The notes below the pieces were generated by a model, which saw only the letters and a list, made by a program, of their open reading frames with translations, searched no databases and had not been told where the DNA came from. A stretch of 64,000 bases of DNA from Sphingorhabdus pulchriflava (lineage in GTDB: Bacteria; Pseudomonadota; Alphaproteobacteria; Sphingomonadales; Sphingomonadaceae): assembly GCF_003367235.1 (NCBI RefSeq), contig NZ_QRGP01000001.1, forward strand, positions 1,488,001 to 1,552,000. The letters run 5' to 3'. The number at the start of each line of letters is the position of its first letter. Within the stretch, counting starts at the first letter, position 1. The position numbers were made by a program, and so were the translations under genes. This document shows, piece after piece, positions 44,326 through 53,303 of this stretch.

Positions 44326-45039
44326 TTATCTCCCAAAAGCTGTTGCGGGAGCCATAGCCAAAGTCGGACAGTCCAAAGCGCCTATCTGGTCCTTTTGCTC
44401 GTGTGACGAGTCTCGGCCCTCTCCATCGGCAAGCAATCGCAGCAGCTGCGGGTTGCAGATCGTAATCGACTGCGGCCCGTTGAGGTTTATGATCTCGCGT
44501 CGCGCCAGTTCGGACAAGGTGCGGCTTACCGTATGGATAGTCAAACCCAGATGGTCGGCGATGTCGGCGCGCGTCATCGGCAGGTTCAGTGAGTCGCGAC
44601 CACCGATGCGCCAAGCAGTCGCCAAAAGGAAAGCCGCCACACGCTCGTTCGCGGTTCTCCGCCCGAGAAGCGAAATACAGGATTGTGCGTGGTTCAAAGC
44701 GCTTTGCAGAATGCTGCTCGCTTCGGGAATTTGCTCTGCCGGAATTGCAAAACCTATCGCCTTGCTTCTCCGGGTTAATGTCACAGGAGTCACAGCCTCG
44801 GCAGAGGAGCGAAACTTTTCTGCTTCAATGCCGAATACGTCGCCGCCATAATAGAAACCAGTCAACTGCCGATGCCCGTCGCGATACAGAAAACATGTTC
44901 GCACCGTGCCGGAAACCACTTGATACCAGTCGCTTGCAGGGTCTCCCTGAGCGTAGATGATCTCGCCTTTGCGAAATTTCAGGGTTGTTTGTGTATGACG
45001 TGCAGCCGGATTGGCTGTTTGACCGCTAAGCCTGAGCAT
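44326..45039 (-). CDS. Crp/Fnr-family regulator (FixK-like)
   Basis: 237-aa one-component regulator: a cyclic-nucleotide-binding-type beta barrel (FRKGEIIYAQGDPASDWYQV, FYYGGDVFGIEAE), a long dimer helix, and a winged helix with MTRADIADHLGLTIHTVSRTL, which is close to the FixK/FnrN recognition helix. It has none of the N-terminal Fe-S cysteines of Fnr. FixK-type proteins bind TTGAT-N4-ATCAA sites. It is cotranscribed with the outer-membrane pore. A perfect palindrome at 45172-45190 lies upstream. Confidence 0.9.
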   Translation of the reverse strand: MLRLSGQTANPAARHTQTTLKFRKGEIIYAQGDPASDWYQVVSGTVRTCFLYRDGHRQLTGFYYGGDVFGIEAEKFRSSAEAVTPVTLTRRSKAIGFAIPAEQIPEASSILQSALNHAQSCISLLGRRTANERVAAFLLATAWRIGGRDSLNLPMTRADIADHLGLTIHTVSRTLSELARREIINLNGPQSITICNPQLLRLLADGEGRDSSHEQKDQIGALDCPTLAMAPATAFGR

Positions 45040-45171
45040 TTTACATTCCCTTTGCTGGCGCGGCCCGTTTTTTTTGTTTTTGGGGTACGCTGGCTAGCCT
45101 AAACAACGGAGGAATTGCTGGCTATTGCATGGATTTCGCAGGTGCTTTGCCATTGAGGGAAACATGTGGGT

Positions 45172-45190
45172 AAATTCACTGAGTGAATTT
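45172..45190. promoter_or_regulatory. Perfect palindrome between two divergent regulator genes
   Basis: AAATTCACT-G-AGTGAATTT: perfect 9-bp arms around one base, lying 133 nt upstream of the Crp/Fnr gene and 120 nt upstream of the LuxR-type gene. It looks like an operator. It does not match the FixK (TTGAT-N4-ATCAA) or Crp (TGTGA-N6-TCACA) consensus exactly, so the binding protein is open. Confidence 0.55.
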
Positions 45191-45309
45191 TACAATTGGG
45201 TTTAACTTAGGATATATGCTAGATGATGAGGTGAGGTTGACGGGGCAAAATTTATCGTCAATTTCACACGCAACAGAGGGCAAGATAGAAGCAGCGCCCG
45301 TTCGGGGAT

Positions 45310-45651
45310 TTGCCTGAACTGAATTTAGAGCTGCAAGCTGAAAACATTTGGGTTGCAAACGGTTTTACTGGTCGCGTCAGTTTCGATGACGAAGAGGATA
45401 ATACTGTGTTGCACATCGATCCGCAAAGCGGAGTCCCGGCCCTTACTGCCCGGGAACAACAGGTTTTGGAATTAGTATCGCAGGGGTTGTCAGCTAAAGA
45501 GACGGCGCAGGAAATCGCAATAGCGCCCCGCACGGTTGAGCGTCACATCGAAAATGTCAGATTGAAATTGCGGGCAAGAAATCGCACGCATATGGTGACT
45601 TTGGCACTCGAACTGGGTTTATTGCATTTCGACAGCGCGGAAGCTGCTTAA
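45310..45651 (+). CDS. LuxR-type helix-turn-helix protein without sensor domain
   Basis: 113-aa protein with a GerE/LuxR DNA-binding domain in its C-terminal two thirds (LTAREQQVLELVSQGLSAKE, IAPRTVERHIENVRLKL). The N-terminal 45 residues are acidic and too short for a receiver or autoinducer domain. It starts with TTG at 45310; a GTG at 45406 is possible but would leave almost only the HTH. Divergent from the FixK-like gene across the 45172-45190 palindrome. Confidence 0.75.
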   Translation: MPELNLELQAENIWVANGFTGRVSFDDEEDNTVLHIDPQSGVPALTAREQQVLELVSQGLSAKETAQEIAIAPRTVERHIENVRLKLRARNRTHMVTLALELGLLHFDSAEAA

Positions 45652-45993
45652 AATGCGTTAGCGCGATCATGATCTTTGCAGCAATAGCGCTAGGTAGAAG
45701 TCGGAACAGTCTGTTCAACGTGCTATCTTTACCCGAAAGGGCCGGCACCTCACATTTAACGTGCATACGGGGCCAAACTAATAGTCCAACAAAATTCAAA
45801 AAATCGTTCAATACATCGGTAACCGCAGGCAAACCGCTGATCCGAAATTCGACAGTTTGTTCACGGCATCAGCAGGTCGGTAGACGAATGAGTTAAGCCC
45901 GATTTCCAATTGAGTCCTGCAAATCCGCTCGACATACTGAGAATTCCACATCTGCGTGAATAGCGCTGATCCGGGTCAGGAGACAGGGATAAA
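45652..45993. other. Intergenic region before the unknown gene at 45994
   Basis: 342 bp, AT-rich at its left end. I see no RNA gene, terminator with T-tract, operator or convincing promoter. Short open frames here have no support. Confidence 0.4.
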
Positions 45994-47004
45994 ATGGAAC
46001 AGGAACGAGCGAACGACGACATTCTGCTCCTCGACAACGCACTGATCTGCCCCACAGAGTCGGGAGGAGAGAGCGCCATAGAGTCTGAACAAAATGTCCT
46101 TTTGCTTTGCAATGTGGTGCCACCAGAACCGGTGGTCAAAAAAATCGATGTCGGCCCGCGAATTTCTGGTTTCGAGCTGACCGCGGCTCGGGCCGAACCC
46201 AGTCGCGCAACTGATATCGGAAACGCGACGGAATGGAGCATCATAAAGTCACCTGCACAAGGCAATAATCCTGCCACAGAGCCAACGCGGTCGCCCACCC
46301 CTGTCTTTGTGATGGGCAAAAACACGCCAAAGCTAGCTGCTTTGGACAATTTCGCACAGCCGAGTTCGGGCGTTGCCGGGGCGGCGGACCTGGCGCATTT
46401 GCTTGCCGAGGCACGGGCCTTCGCGTCTGATTATGGCGTGATGAACGCGCGCACCCGCAAGGCACTTTATACCGCTCTGGGGCCAACTTACGATCTCACA
46501 TTTTATGCAGATCACCAGCCTGAGGCCTATGCGCGGCTAATCGAAGAGGCCGGACTGACAATTCAGGATCGAGCGCCCTATACGCCGATCATAAAGCTGG
46601 TCTTCGGCGCAGACTATGACAAAGCGCGCGTCACCGAATTTGCCGCCGCGATCGCTTATGGCCGGCGCAAAAACCTGCCGGTCGGGACTTTTTCCGATTT
46701 CCTGGCCACTTTCGATGGCGGCGTGAAAGCCATGGTCGCTCTGGAACGTTTGATCCGCAATAGTGGAGATCGCGCCGGAGCCGATAGCGCGCGCAATGAA
46801 GCCCGCCCTGCGGTAGCCCGCAAGTTGCGGAACATTACGATGCAAACTTGGGAAGCTCTTTCGAACGAGGGGGACGAATTCGCCCTGTTAATCGCCCGCC
46901 GTTTGCCCGACGGCAGAATCGCCATGTTGGGTGAAGTTCCCCGCGATGTTGCGCTACTGGAAAAAGCGGCGCGCAAACTGTTGGCGAATCTGGAACGTAT
47001 CTAG
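45994..47004 (+). CDS. Protein of unknown function
   Basis: 336-aa soluble-looking protein without signal peptide or membrane segment. The first 125 residues are low complexity and rich in Glu, Ser, Pro and Asn; the rest (about 130-336) is a compact helical domain with DLAHLLAEARAFASDYG, RLIEEAGLTIQDR, AAIAYGRRKNLPVGTFSDFL and an Arg/Ala-rich C-terminus. I do not recognise a family. Codon use is like that of the neighbours, and the frame is long and intact, so it is likely real. It sits between the fibre cluster and the exopolysaccharide locus, 229 nt before the aminotransferase gene; membership in either is unproven. Confidence 0.65.
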   Translation: MEQERANDDILLLDNALICPTESGGESAIESEQNVLLLCNVVPPEPVVKKIDVGPRISGFELTAARAEPSRATDIGNATEWSIIKSPAQGNNPATEPTRSPTPVFVMGKNTPKLAALDNFAQPSSGVAGAADLAHLLAEARAFASDYGVMNARTRKALYTALGPTYDLTFYADHQPEAYARLIEEAGLTIQDRAPYTPIIKLVFGADYDKARVTEFAAAIAYGRRKNLPVGTFSDFLATFDGGVKAMVALERLIRNSGDRAGADSARNEARPAVARKLRNITMQTWEALSNEGDEFALLIARRLPDGRIAMLGEVPRDVALLEKAARKLLANLERI

Positions 47005-47233
47005 GAAGCTCAGGCCCGATAACAGGGTTATTATGCTGAAGGGGTAATACTGCCGCTTTGCCATGGCTAGTCACGCAGTGCCCGTCCAATCGGTCTAATA
47101 TACTCATCGGCTGCCCAATTTCCTTGCCGGGACGGCTATGCTCGATTCAGCAACAAACCGTTCGCAAGCAATCTCAAGCACATACCGACGGACGAGCTAG
47201 GGCAATTGGATCAGGAAGGCTGCGACAAGGACG

Positions 47234-48421
47234 ATGAGCAAACCAGGTTTCAGAGAGTGGCTTGCAGTTGGCAAGGCGTTGCGCGGCAAAAACCTGCTCC
47301 GCCACGAGGGGCCATACCAGTTAACAACCGGATTCGAGCGACATTTTGCCGAACACATGGGATCAAGCCACGCATTGGCACTGACCAGCGGTACTGTGGG
47401 ATTGCACGCTGCGATGACGGCGATCGGGGTCGGCCCGGGCGATGAAGTGATTGTTCCAGCCTACACTTGGATTGCCACCGCGGCGGCCCCGGCGCTTGCA
47501 GGTGCAGTGCCCGTATTGGCCGACATCGACGAGACGCTGACGATCGATCCAGTCGATCTTGAACGCAAGATAACCCCAAACACCAAAGCGATTATTCCCG
47601 TCCACATGGTCAACGCGCCCTGCAACATGGACGCGATCATGGACATCGCCCGGCGACATTCGCTGATGGTGGTAGAGGATGCCTGCCAGGCAGTTGGGGT
47701 CGAGTATAAAGGCCGCAAGTGCGGCTCCTTTGGCAAAGTGGGAGTGTACAGTTTCAACCACTACAAGAATATGACGATTGGAGAGGGCGGTGCAGTTGTG
47801 ACCGACGATCCGGCGCTTTTTTCGAGGCTAATGAATTTTCACGATCTGGGGATTTGGGCCCGTGACGGCTATGAGGCAGGTAACACCCCCGCATTCCTTG
47901 CATCCCACTCGCGGGTAACCGAGGTCCAAGGGGCGATGCTTGACGTGCAGCTTTCTAGGTTGTCGCGCAGTATCAAGCGGATCAAGCGCAACCGGAAGGC
48001 AATCGAGCAGGTTTTGCGAGACTCCGGAGAATTCCGGATATCGCCTCATAATGATCCGGACAATGCAGCAACAATGACCGTCAGTTTCGAAACCGAGGCC
48101 GAGGCCGAGGCGTTTGCCCAACGTCCGGGTGTGCATCGGATTTATGACAATTCCAAGCATGTCTACACGAACTGGGATCCGATCCTCAATCAGCGAACCG
48201 CGCACCCCGCGATGAACCCGTGGGCCTGGGCCAGACGTCACATCAGCTATGACGAACATTCTTGCACGCGCACGCTGGATATCATGCGGCGCACTTGCCG
48301 TATTACGATCAATCCTGGCTGGTCGACGATAGTTGCGCGCACATTGGCGAAGAATCTTTGGACGCCAAACGCCCAAGCGAGAACAGCCTACGGCATTATC
48401 GCCAGACTCAAGGGTGCATAG
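47234..48421 (+). CDS. DegT/DnrJ/EryC1/StrS-family aminotransferase
   Basis: 395-aa PLP enzyme of the family that aminates nucleotide-linked keto sugars. Family blocks: ALTSGTVGLHAAM, GDEVIVPAYTWIATA, PVHMVNAPCNMDAI, VVEDACQAVG and the PLP lysine Lys178 in FNHYKNMTIGEGG. The C-terminal part (residues 290-395) departs more from the family, so the product may be an amino sugar or a cyclitol amine. It heads the plus-strand half of the exopolysaccharide locus. The GMC oxidoreductase starts 7 nt after it. Confidence 0.87.
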   Translation: MSKPGFREWLAVGKALRGKNLLRHEGPYQLTTGFERHFAEHMGSSHALALTSGTVGLHAAMTAIGVGPGDEVIVPAYTWIATAAAPALAGAVPVLADIDETLTIDPVDLERKITPNTKAIIPVHMVNAPCNMDAIMDIARRHSLMVVEDACQAVGVEYKGRKCGSFGKVGVYSFNHYKNMTIGEGGAVVTDDPALFSRLMNFHDLGIWARDGYEAGNTPAFLASHSRVTEVQGAMLDVQLSRLSRSIKRIKRNRKAIEQVLRDSGEFRISPHNDPDNAATMTVSFETEAEAEAFAQRPGVHRIYDNSKHVYTNWDPILNQRTAHPAMNPWAWARRHISYDEHSCTRTLDIMRRTCRITINPGWSTIVARTLAKNLWTPNAQARTAYGIIARLKGA

Positions 48422-48428
48422 GCAGGCC

Positions 48429-50183
48429 ATGACGGTGACACGGCTTTCGGGCCGGGACGGCGGCGCGACAATCGAAGCCGATCTTGTGATAGTCGGTGGA
48501 GGTCCCGTTGGCCTCGCTATCGCTGACCGCTGCGCTCGCAAGGGAATCGATGTGTTGCTGCTCGAAAGCGGGCTTGAGCAGCAGGATCAAGCGCATGAGG
48601 CGCTCAACGAGGTTCTAGCGGCCGACGACATGCAGCATCCCGACTTGGCCGCACACCGAACTGGCTTTCACGGCGGCCAAGCACTGCTTTGGAATGCCCA
48701 GCGTCAGGCCTATGGCGTGCGTTGCCGCGGGCTGGGTGGATCGACCCAAGCCTGGGCCGGAAAGGTCGCGCCATTTGATAAAATCGACTTTGCCAAACGC
48801 GATTGGATTCCGGATTCGGGTTGGCCGATCGGGCGCGAGGAACTGAACGCCTCTCTCGATCAAGCGCGTGAACTGCTGGGGCTTTGCCCTGCTGCCCCGG
48901 AGCCGCGCTTTTCGGAGGCGGGCTTACGCTCCTGCTATTGGCAGTTCGCACGTTCGAGAACGGACCGCCTGGATGTCATGCGTTTTGGTCGCGACTTCGC
49001 GCCCGGGCTGCCACCCAAGGTGCGGGTCCTGCTCGATGCGACCGTGACCAGGCTGGGATTCGATCCGGTTTCGCAAATTGCCAATGAACTGGAAGTTGCC
49101 AGTCTTTCTGGCGCATCGGTAATCATTAAGCCGCGCCGCGTCGTGCTTGCAGCGGGTGCTATCGAAAATGCGCGGTTGATGCTTGTTTCGAACGACGTCG
49201 AACCGGGCGGAATTGGCAACCATCACGATCTGGTCGGACGCTATCTGATTGATCACGCAGGGATAAGATTGGGTGAGGTAAAGGGTTCAAAAAATATTGT
49301 GCAACTTGCCCGCACATTTGGATTTTATGGGCAGAGCCACACGGGTCGCTCGCATATGTTTATGCACGGCCTCACGCTTTCACCCGAAGTTCAGGAGCAG
49401 GATGGATTGCTCAATGCAGCTATCTATTTTGCGCCGTTGCGGGCGGTTGACGACCCTTTCGACGCGCTCAAGCGACTGCTGCGCCGCCAGAGCGGCGCCA
49501 AATTTCACGATGTGGTGGCAGTTATGAAGGGGATTGGATTCATAGCGCGAGGTATGGGAACGAGGATGCTAACGTCGCCGCACATTCCGCAATGGTCGAA
49601 GGACATGATCGTCGGGTCAGCAATCCGGTTTGCACCCAATTTGGTAGCTGATGAATTTGCCAGTGGCGGTATCCCGCACAAGTTGACGGGTCTTGGTATC
49701 GAGGCAATCACTGAGACCGCCCCCAACCGAGATAATCGGATTATGCTCGCCGAGAAACTGGACCCGCTGGGCATCAGACGTGCAGCAGCACATTGGCGTA
49801 CCGGCGCAATCGAAGCTCGAACTATCAGGACTCTTGCCGTTCGCCTTAATCGCGCCTTTGGGGCGGCGGGTTATGCAGCGCCCGACCTGGCCGACTGGGC
49901 AAGCGATGACAATTGTCCTTTGCCCGATCCGGTCGACCTCGCCCATATGATGGGAACAACGAGAATGGCAAATGATCCCGAAAACGGCGTGGTTGACAGC
50001 AACTGCCGTGTGTTCGGTACCAACAATCTCTACATTGCCGGAGGGTCAGTATGTCCGACCGGGGGGCATGCAAATCCGACATGGATGTTCCTCGCCCTCG
50101 CCTTGCGACTAGCCGACCATTTGGCAACTGGACAGAGCCGTAGCAACGCAACCGTCCTGTGCAAAACTTCTGCCTTCACCTGA
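48429..50183 (+). CDS. GMC-family FAD oxidoreductase
   Basis: 584-aa flavoprotein. The FAD-binding motif DLVIVGGGPVGLAIADRC opens the protein, GLGGSTQAWAGK is the second cofactor block, and the C-terminal NNLYIAGGSVCPTGGHANPT carries the His/Asn region of GMC oxidoreductases. No signal peptide. Such enzymes oxidise alcohols or sugars, and an exopolysaccharide setting together with an aminotransferase suggests a two-step alcohol-to-keto-to-amine conversion of a sugar or cyclitol. Start chosen at MTVTRLSGRDG; a longer frame upstream overlaps the aminotransferase. Confidence 0.85.
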   Translation: MTVTRLSGRDGGATIEADLVIVGGGPVGLAIADRCARKGIDVLLLESGLEQQDQAHEALNEVLAADDMQHPDLAAHRTGFHGGQALLWNAQRQAYGVRCRGLGGSTQAWAGKVAPFDKIDFAKRDWIPDSGWPIGREELNASLDQARELLGLCPAAPEPRFSEAGLRSCYWQFARSRTDRLDVMRFGRDFAPGLPPKVRVLLDATVTRLGFDPVSQIANELEVASLSGASVIIKPRRVVLAAGAIENARLMLVSNDVEPGGIGNHHDLVGRYLIDHAGIRLGEVKGSKNIVQLARTFGFYGQSHTGRSHMFMHGLTLSPEVQEQDGLLNAAIYFAPLRAVDDPFDALKRLLRRQSGAKFHDVVAVMKGIGFIARGMGTRMLTSPHIPQWSKDMIVGSAIRFAPNLVADEFASGGIPHKLTGLGIEAITETAPNRDNRIMLAEKLDPLGIRRAAAHWRTGAIEARTIRTLAVRLNRAFGAAGYAAPDLADWASDDNCPLPDPVDLAHMMGTTRMANDPENGVVDSNCRVFGTNNLYIAGGSVCPTGGHANPTWMFLALALRLADHLATGQSRSNATVLCKTSAFT

Positions 50184-50403
50184 TATTTGGCACCGTTGGC
50201 CCATATGCGCTGGCCGCTACCGCCTAAATATGAAATTCTACCCACTTGAAACAAAACTACCCCCTGACAATGCCCGTTTGCGCCACACGCGGAAACGATG
50301 GGTTACCGCCCTGTTCATGGCGCGCAGAACTCTTAAGAGACTCTGATTGCAACTACGTTCCGTCTGGGTCGGGGGTTTGCCGGGCAATGTGTCGACATCG
50401 TAT

Positions 50404-50685
50404 ATGACTGATCGAAAAGACAGACTTTTCTGGTTTCTGGACGACTCCGTAGAGCCGCTCATTGATCATGAGTCACCCCACTTCCGTGAGTTTCAGGCGG
50501 TGTCGGAGGAGTTCCTGAAGGGATACCGGCGATTCGTTGATCTTGGCTTTCCGCCCGAGACGATAGGGCTGGCAATGCTGGGTGCGACAATAAACATGTA
50601 TTCCATTCTCGAAATTCAAAAAGAGCTGCCCGATCTGTTCCGCAAGCTGGCGGACAAGATCGAAATGGAAGCAAAGCTGCATTAG
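50404..50685 (+). CDS. Small protein of unknown function
   Basis: 93-aa protein starting MTDRKDRLFWFLDD, with a helical body (FREFQAVSEEFLKGYRRFV, TIGLAMLGATINMYSIL, LPDLFRKLADKIEME) and no signal peptide. I do not recognise it. It lies within the exopolysaccharide locus between the GMC oxidoreductase and a glycosyltransferase. A 38-codon open frame of basic sequence (50230-50346) precedes it but cannot be supported. Confidence 0.55.
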   Translation: MTDRKDRLFWFLDDSVEPLIDHESPHFREFQAVSEEFLKGYRRFVDLGFPPETIGLAMLGATINMYSILEIQKELPDLFRKLADKIEMEAKLH

Positions 50686-50881
50686 GCCTCCACCGGGTCT
50701 TCCCCAAATCAGCGACCAATACAGCGCATTCAGAACCGGCGGGTAACCCTATCGGGTTGAATCCAATGCTTCCTAACTCCGTTGCACCTGATGCGCTAGA
50801 TTACGGCTGTTAACCGCAAGCATGGCTGAACTGCGTGACCGACAGTCACAGCTAAGGCCCAAGCAAGCTGAAGGTAGTGTA

Positions 50882-51748
50882 ATGCGAATCCATGCCGTCA
50901 TCGCCACCACCGGGCGCCCTGATATCGTCAGGCGAGTCGTTTCACGCTTGGGCGAACAATCGCGGCCGCCCGATGGCGTGCTGGTGGTTGGGGCATCGCC
51001 GGATGACATTGTCGGACTGGATGGGGCCTGCGCCAACCTCGAAGCGCTGGTCGCACGCCGAGGGCTATGCCGGCAACGCAACGCCGCATTGGATCATCTC
51101 GGTGACAGCACCGATGTCGTCGCCTTTTTCGACGATGATTTTGTTCCCGCGCATGATTTTCTTGCCCGACTCGAGACCTTGCTCACCGAACAGCCAAAGG
51201 TGGTAGGCGCAACAGGGGTATTGGTTGCTGATGGCGCTCAAAGCCAGCCAATCGGTTTTGATGACGCCGTCAGTCGCCTCGACGGTTTGGGCGACCGACC
51301 GACGCCGAGCAAAAGCGATTGCCTCTCGCTATATGGCTGCAACATGGCCATTCGCCTTTCGGCAGCCGAAGGGCTTCGGTTCGACGAGAAACTGCCGCTT
51401 TATGGCTGGCAGGAAGATGTCGATTTCACGCATCAGTTGAGTTGGCGTGGACGGCTGGTCAAGACCAGCGAGCTGACCGGGATTCACATGGGTGCGCGCA
51501 GCGGAAAAACCTCCGGCAAGCGGCTCGGTTATTCACAGATCGCCAACATCATCTATCTCTGGCGCAAGGGGACGATGTACCCTTGGCTTGGCGAACGGCT
51601 GCTGTTCCAGAACATCGCCTCAAATGTCGTGCGCAGCATTTGGCCAGAACCTGACATAGACCGGCGCGGTCGGCTGGTCGGCAACTTGCTCGCCCTGCGC
51701 GATTTGGTCACCGGCAGGATCGATCCCGAACGGATAGAGGCGCTATGA
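50882..51748 (+). CDS. Family 2 glycosyltransferase
   Basis: 288-aa cytoplasmic glycosyltransferase of GT-A fold. It begins MRIHAVIATTGRPDIVRRVV, has the nucleotide-sugar site RRGLCRQRNAAL and the metal-binding FFDDDFVPAHDFL, and the acceptor-side GWQEDVDFTHQLSWRG with the ED motif. It probably adds one sugar of the repeat unit. Start at 50882; the upstream frame is open but lacks family sequence. Confidence 0.9.
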   Translation: MRIHAVIATTGRPDIVRRVVSRLGEQSRPPDGVLVVGASPDDIVGLDGACANLEALVARRGLCRQRNAALDHLGDSTDVVAFFDDDFVPAHDFLARLETLLTEQPKVVGATGVLVADGAQSQPIGFDDAVSRLDGLGDRPTPSKSDCLSLYGCNMAIRLSAAEGLRFDEKLPLYGWQEDVDFTHQLSWRGRLVKTSELTGIHMGARSGKTSGKRLGYSQIANIIYLWRKGTMYPWLGERLLFQNIASNVVRSIWPEPDIDRRGRLVGNLLALRDLVTGRIDPERIEAL

Positions 51749-51809
51749 TCGCAACTGCATCTTGCCCCTTGCCAATGTTACCATCCAGCGGTTTTGACAG
51801 GGACAAGAC

Positions 51810-53303
51810 ATGAGCCTGCGGCATGGTGTGCTCCGAGGAGCTATCTCGCTCGGTTCGGCACGCATGGCGATGAGCCTGCTCAACGCCGCAAGCATCATCA
51901 TATTGGCGCGTATCCTGTCGCCGGACGATTTCGGCATCGTTGCAATCGCGATGGCAGTTGTCAGCGTGATAGCTGCGGTGACCGAAGCCTCGCTCCACCA
52001 ATCATTGGTGCAATGCGATGAACCGACACAGGACCATATCGACACCGTCTGGACCATGTCTTGCCTCCGTGCAGGGCTGATTTTTACGGTAATCGCGCTC
52101 GCCGCCTGGCCGTTATCGCTTGTTTATGGTGACGAGCGGCTAGGCGCAGTCTTTCTGGTGGCAGGCGTCGGCGGTGCCTTCATGGAGTTTTACAATCCGC
52201 TGCTGACGATGGCGACACGTGAAATGCGCTTCGGTCCGTTCGCAGCATTCCAGATCGGTCAAAAGGCCGCCGGACTAGGCCTCGCTATTGGCCTTGCGCT
52301 CGCTCTGGGTAATTTTTGGGGGATCATAATCGGCAATGCTCTGGGCGCGGTGTTTGCATCGCTGGCAAGCTACCTGATCATCCCCTATCGCCCTTCTTTT
52401 ACCTTGTCGCGCGTAAGCGAAATATGGGGCTTTTCGGGCTGGATGTCGCTCCATCAGCTCTGTGAGACGATCAACTGGCGCTTTGATCAGCTTGCACTAG
52501 GCGTTGCTGTTAGCAAGGTAGAGCTAGGCCAATATTCGGTAGCAGACAGTGTCGCAGTCATACCCACGCGCGAACTGTCCTTTCCGCTGCGTAACGCGCT
52601 GTTCCCGGGGTTCGCGCAAATTTCCGCACAGCCTGCGAAGCTGCGCGAGGCGTTTCTCGAGGCGCAGTCGGGGGTCGCGCTGGTCACCGCACCGGCCGCC
52701 GTCGGTCTGGCCTTGTTGGCTTATCCTACAGTCGACCTCTTGCTGGGTGCCCGATGGATAACAATCGTACCTCTGTTGCAGTTGCTCGCAATTACCTATG
52801 CTTTTGACACGTTCATCACGGTCATCCGACCATTGGGGATGGCGATGGGGGCAACCAAACTTCTGTTCCTGCGCCAGCTTTTAGGGCTGTTCGTCCGGAT
52901 TCCATTAATCATTGGCGGGTTGGCGCTGGGCGGGCTTGTCGGCGCAGCCGCCGGCCGGGCATTGAGCAGCCTCGTCAATTGCCTGATCAGCTTCATGCTG
53001 GCCAAGCAGCTGGTATCTGTTGGCGTCTGGGAACAGGTTCGTGCGCATGGCATGACGTTGACGTGCCTGCTGGCGATGTCCGCTGCGGTTATAGCTGCCC
53101 AAACGGCACTTCCGCCTGCCATTGCTAACCAGCCACTTTTCCAGATTCCTGCGCTGATGCCGATCGGAGCACTGACTTATGCGGGATCAGCATTCGGGCT
53201 CTGGCACGTGACCGGTCGCCGGTCAGGGCCAGTGAAGGAATTGCTCAGGATAAGTATGCGGGTGTCTGACTTGGCCGTTTTCCGGCACCTGCGGCGGACA
53301 TGA
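51810..53303 (+). CDS. Wzx-type polysaccharide flippase (MOP family)
   Basis: 497-aa polytopic protein with about 12-14 membrane segments, N-terminal RGAISLGSARMAMSLLNAA and ARILSPDDFGIVAIAM, the standard start of polysaccharide-repeat flippases. It would flip lipid-linked repeat units across the inner membrane. With the Wzy-like protein (55267-56703) it fits a Wzx/Wzy route. It overlaps the GH16 gene by four bases (ATGA). Confidence 0.9.
   Translation: MSLRHGVLRGAISLGSARMAMSLLNAASIIILARILSPDDFGIVAIAMAVVSVIAAVTEASLHQSLVQCDEPTQDHIDTVWTMSCLRAGLIFTVIALAAWPLSLVYGDERLGAVFLVAGVGGAFMEFYNPLLTMATREMRFGPFAAFQIGQKAAGLGLAIGLALALGNFWGIIIGNALGAVFASLASYLIIPYRPSFTLSRVSEIWGFSGWMSLHQLCETINWRFDQLALGVAVSKVELGQYSVADSVAVIPTRELSFPLRNALFPGFAQISAQPAKLREAFLEAQSGVALVTAPAAVGLALLAYPTVDLLLGARWITIVPLLQLLAITYAFDTFITVIRPLGMAMGATKLLFLRQLLGLFVRIPLIIGGLALGGLVGAAAGRALSSLVNCLISFMLAKQLVSVGVWEQVRAHGMTLTCLLAMSAAVIAAQTALPPAIANQPLFQIPALMPIGALTYAGSAFGLWHVTGRRSGPVKELLRISMRVSDLAVFRHLRRT

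Noticed and set aside
50230-50346. 38-codon basic peptide before the gene at 50404
   Set aside because: No Shine-Dalgarno and no hydrophobic or conserved motif; kept only as a remark.
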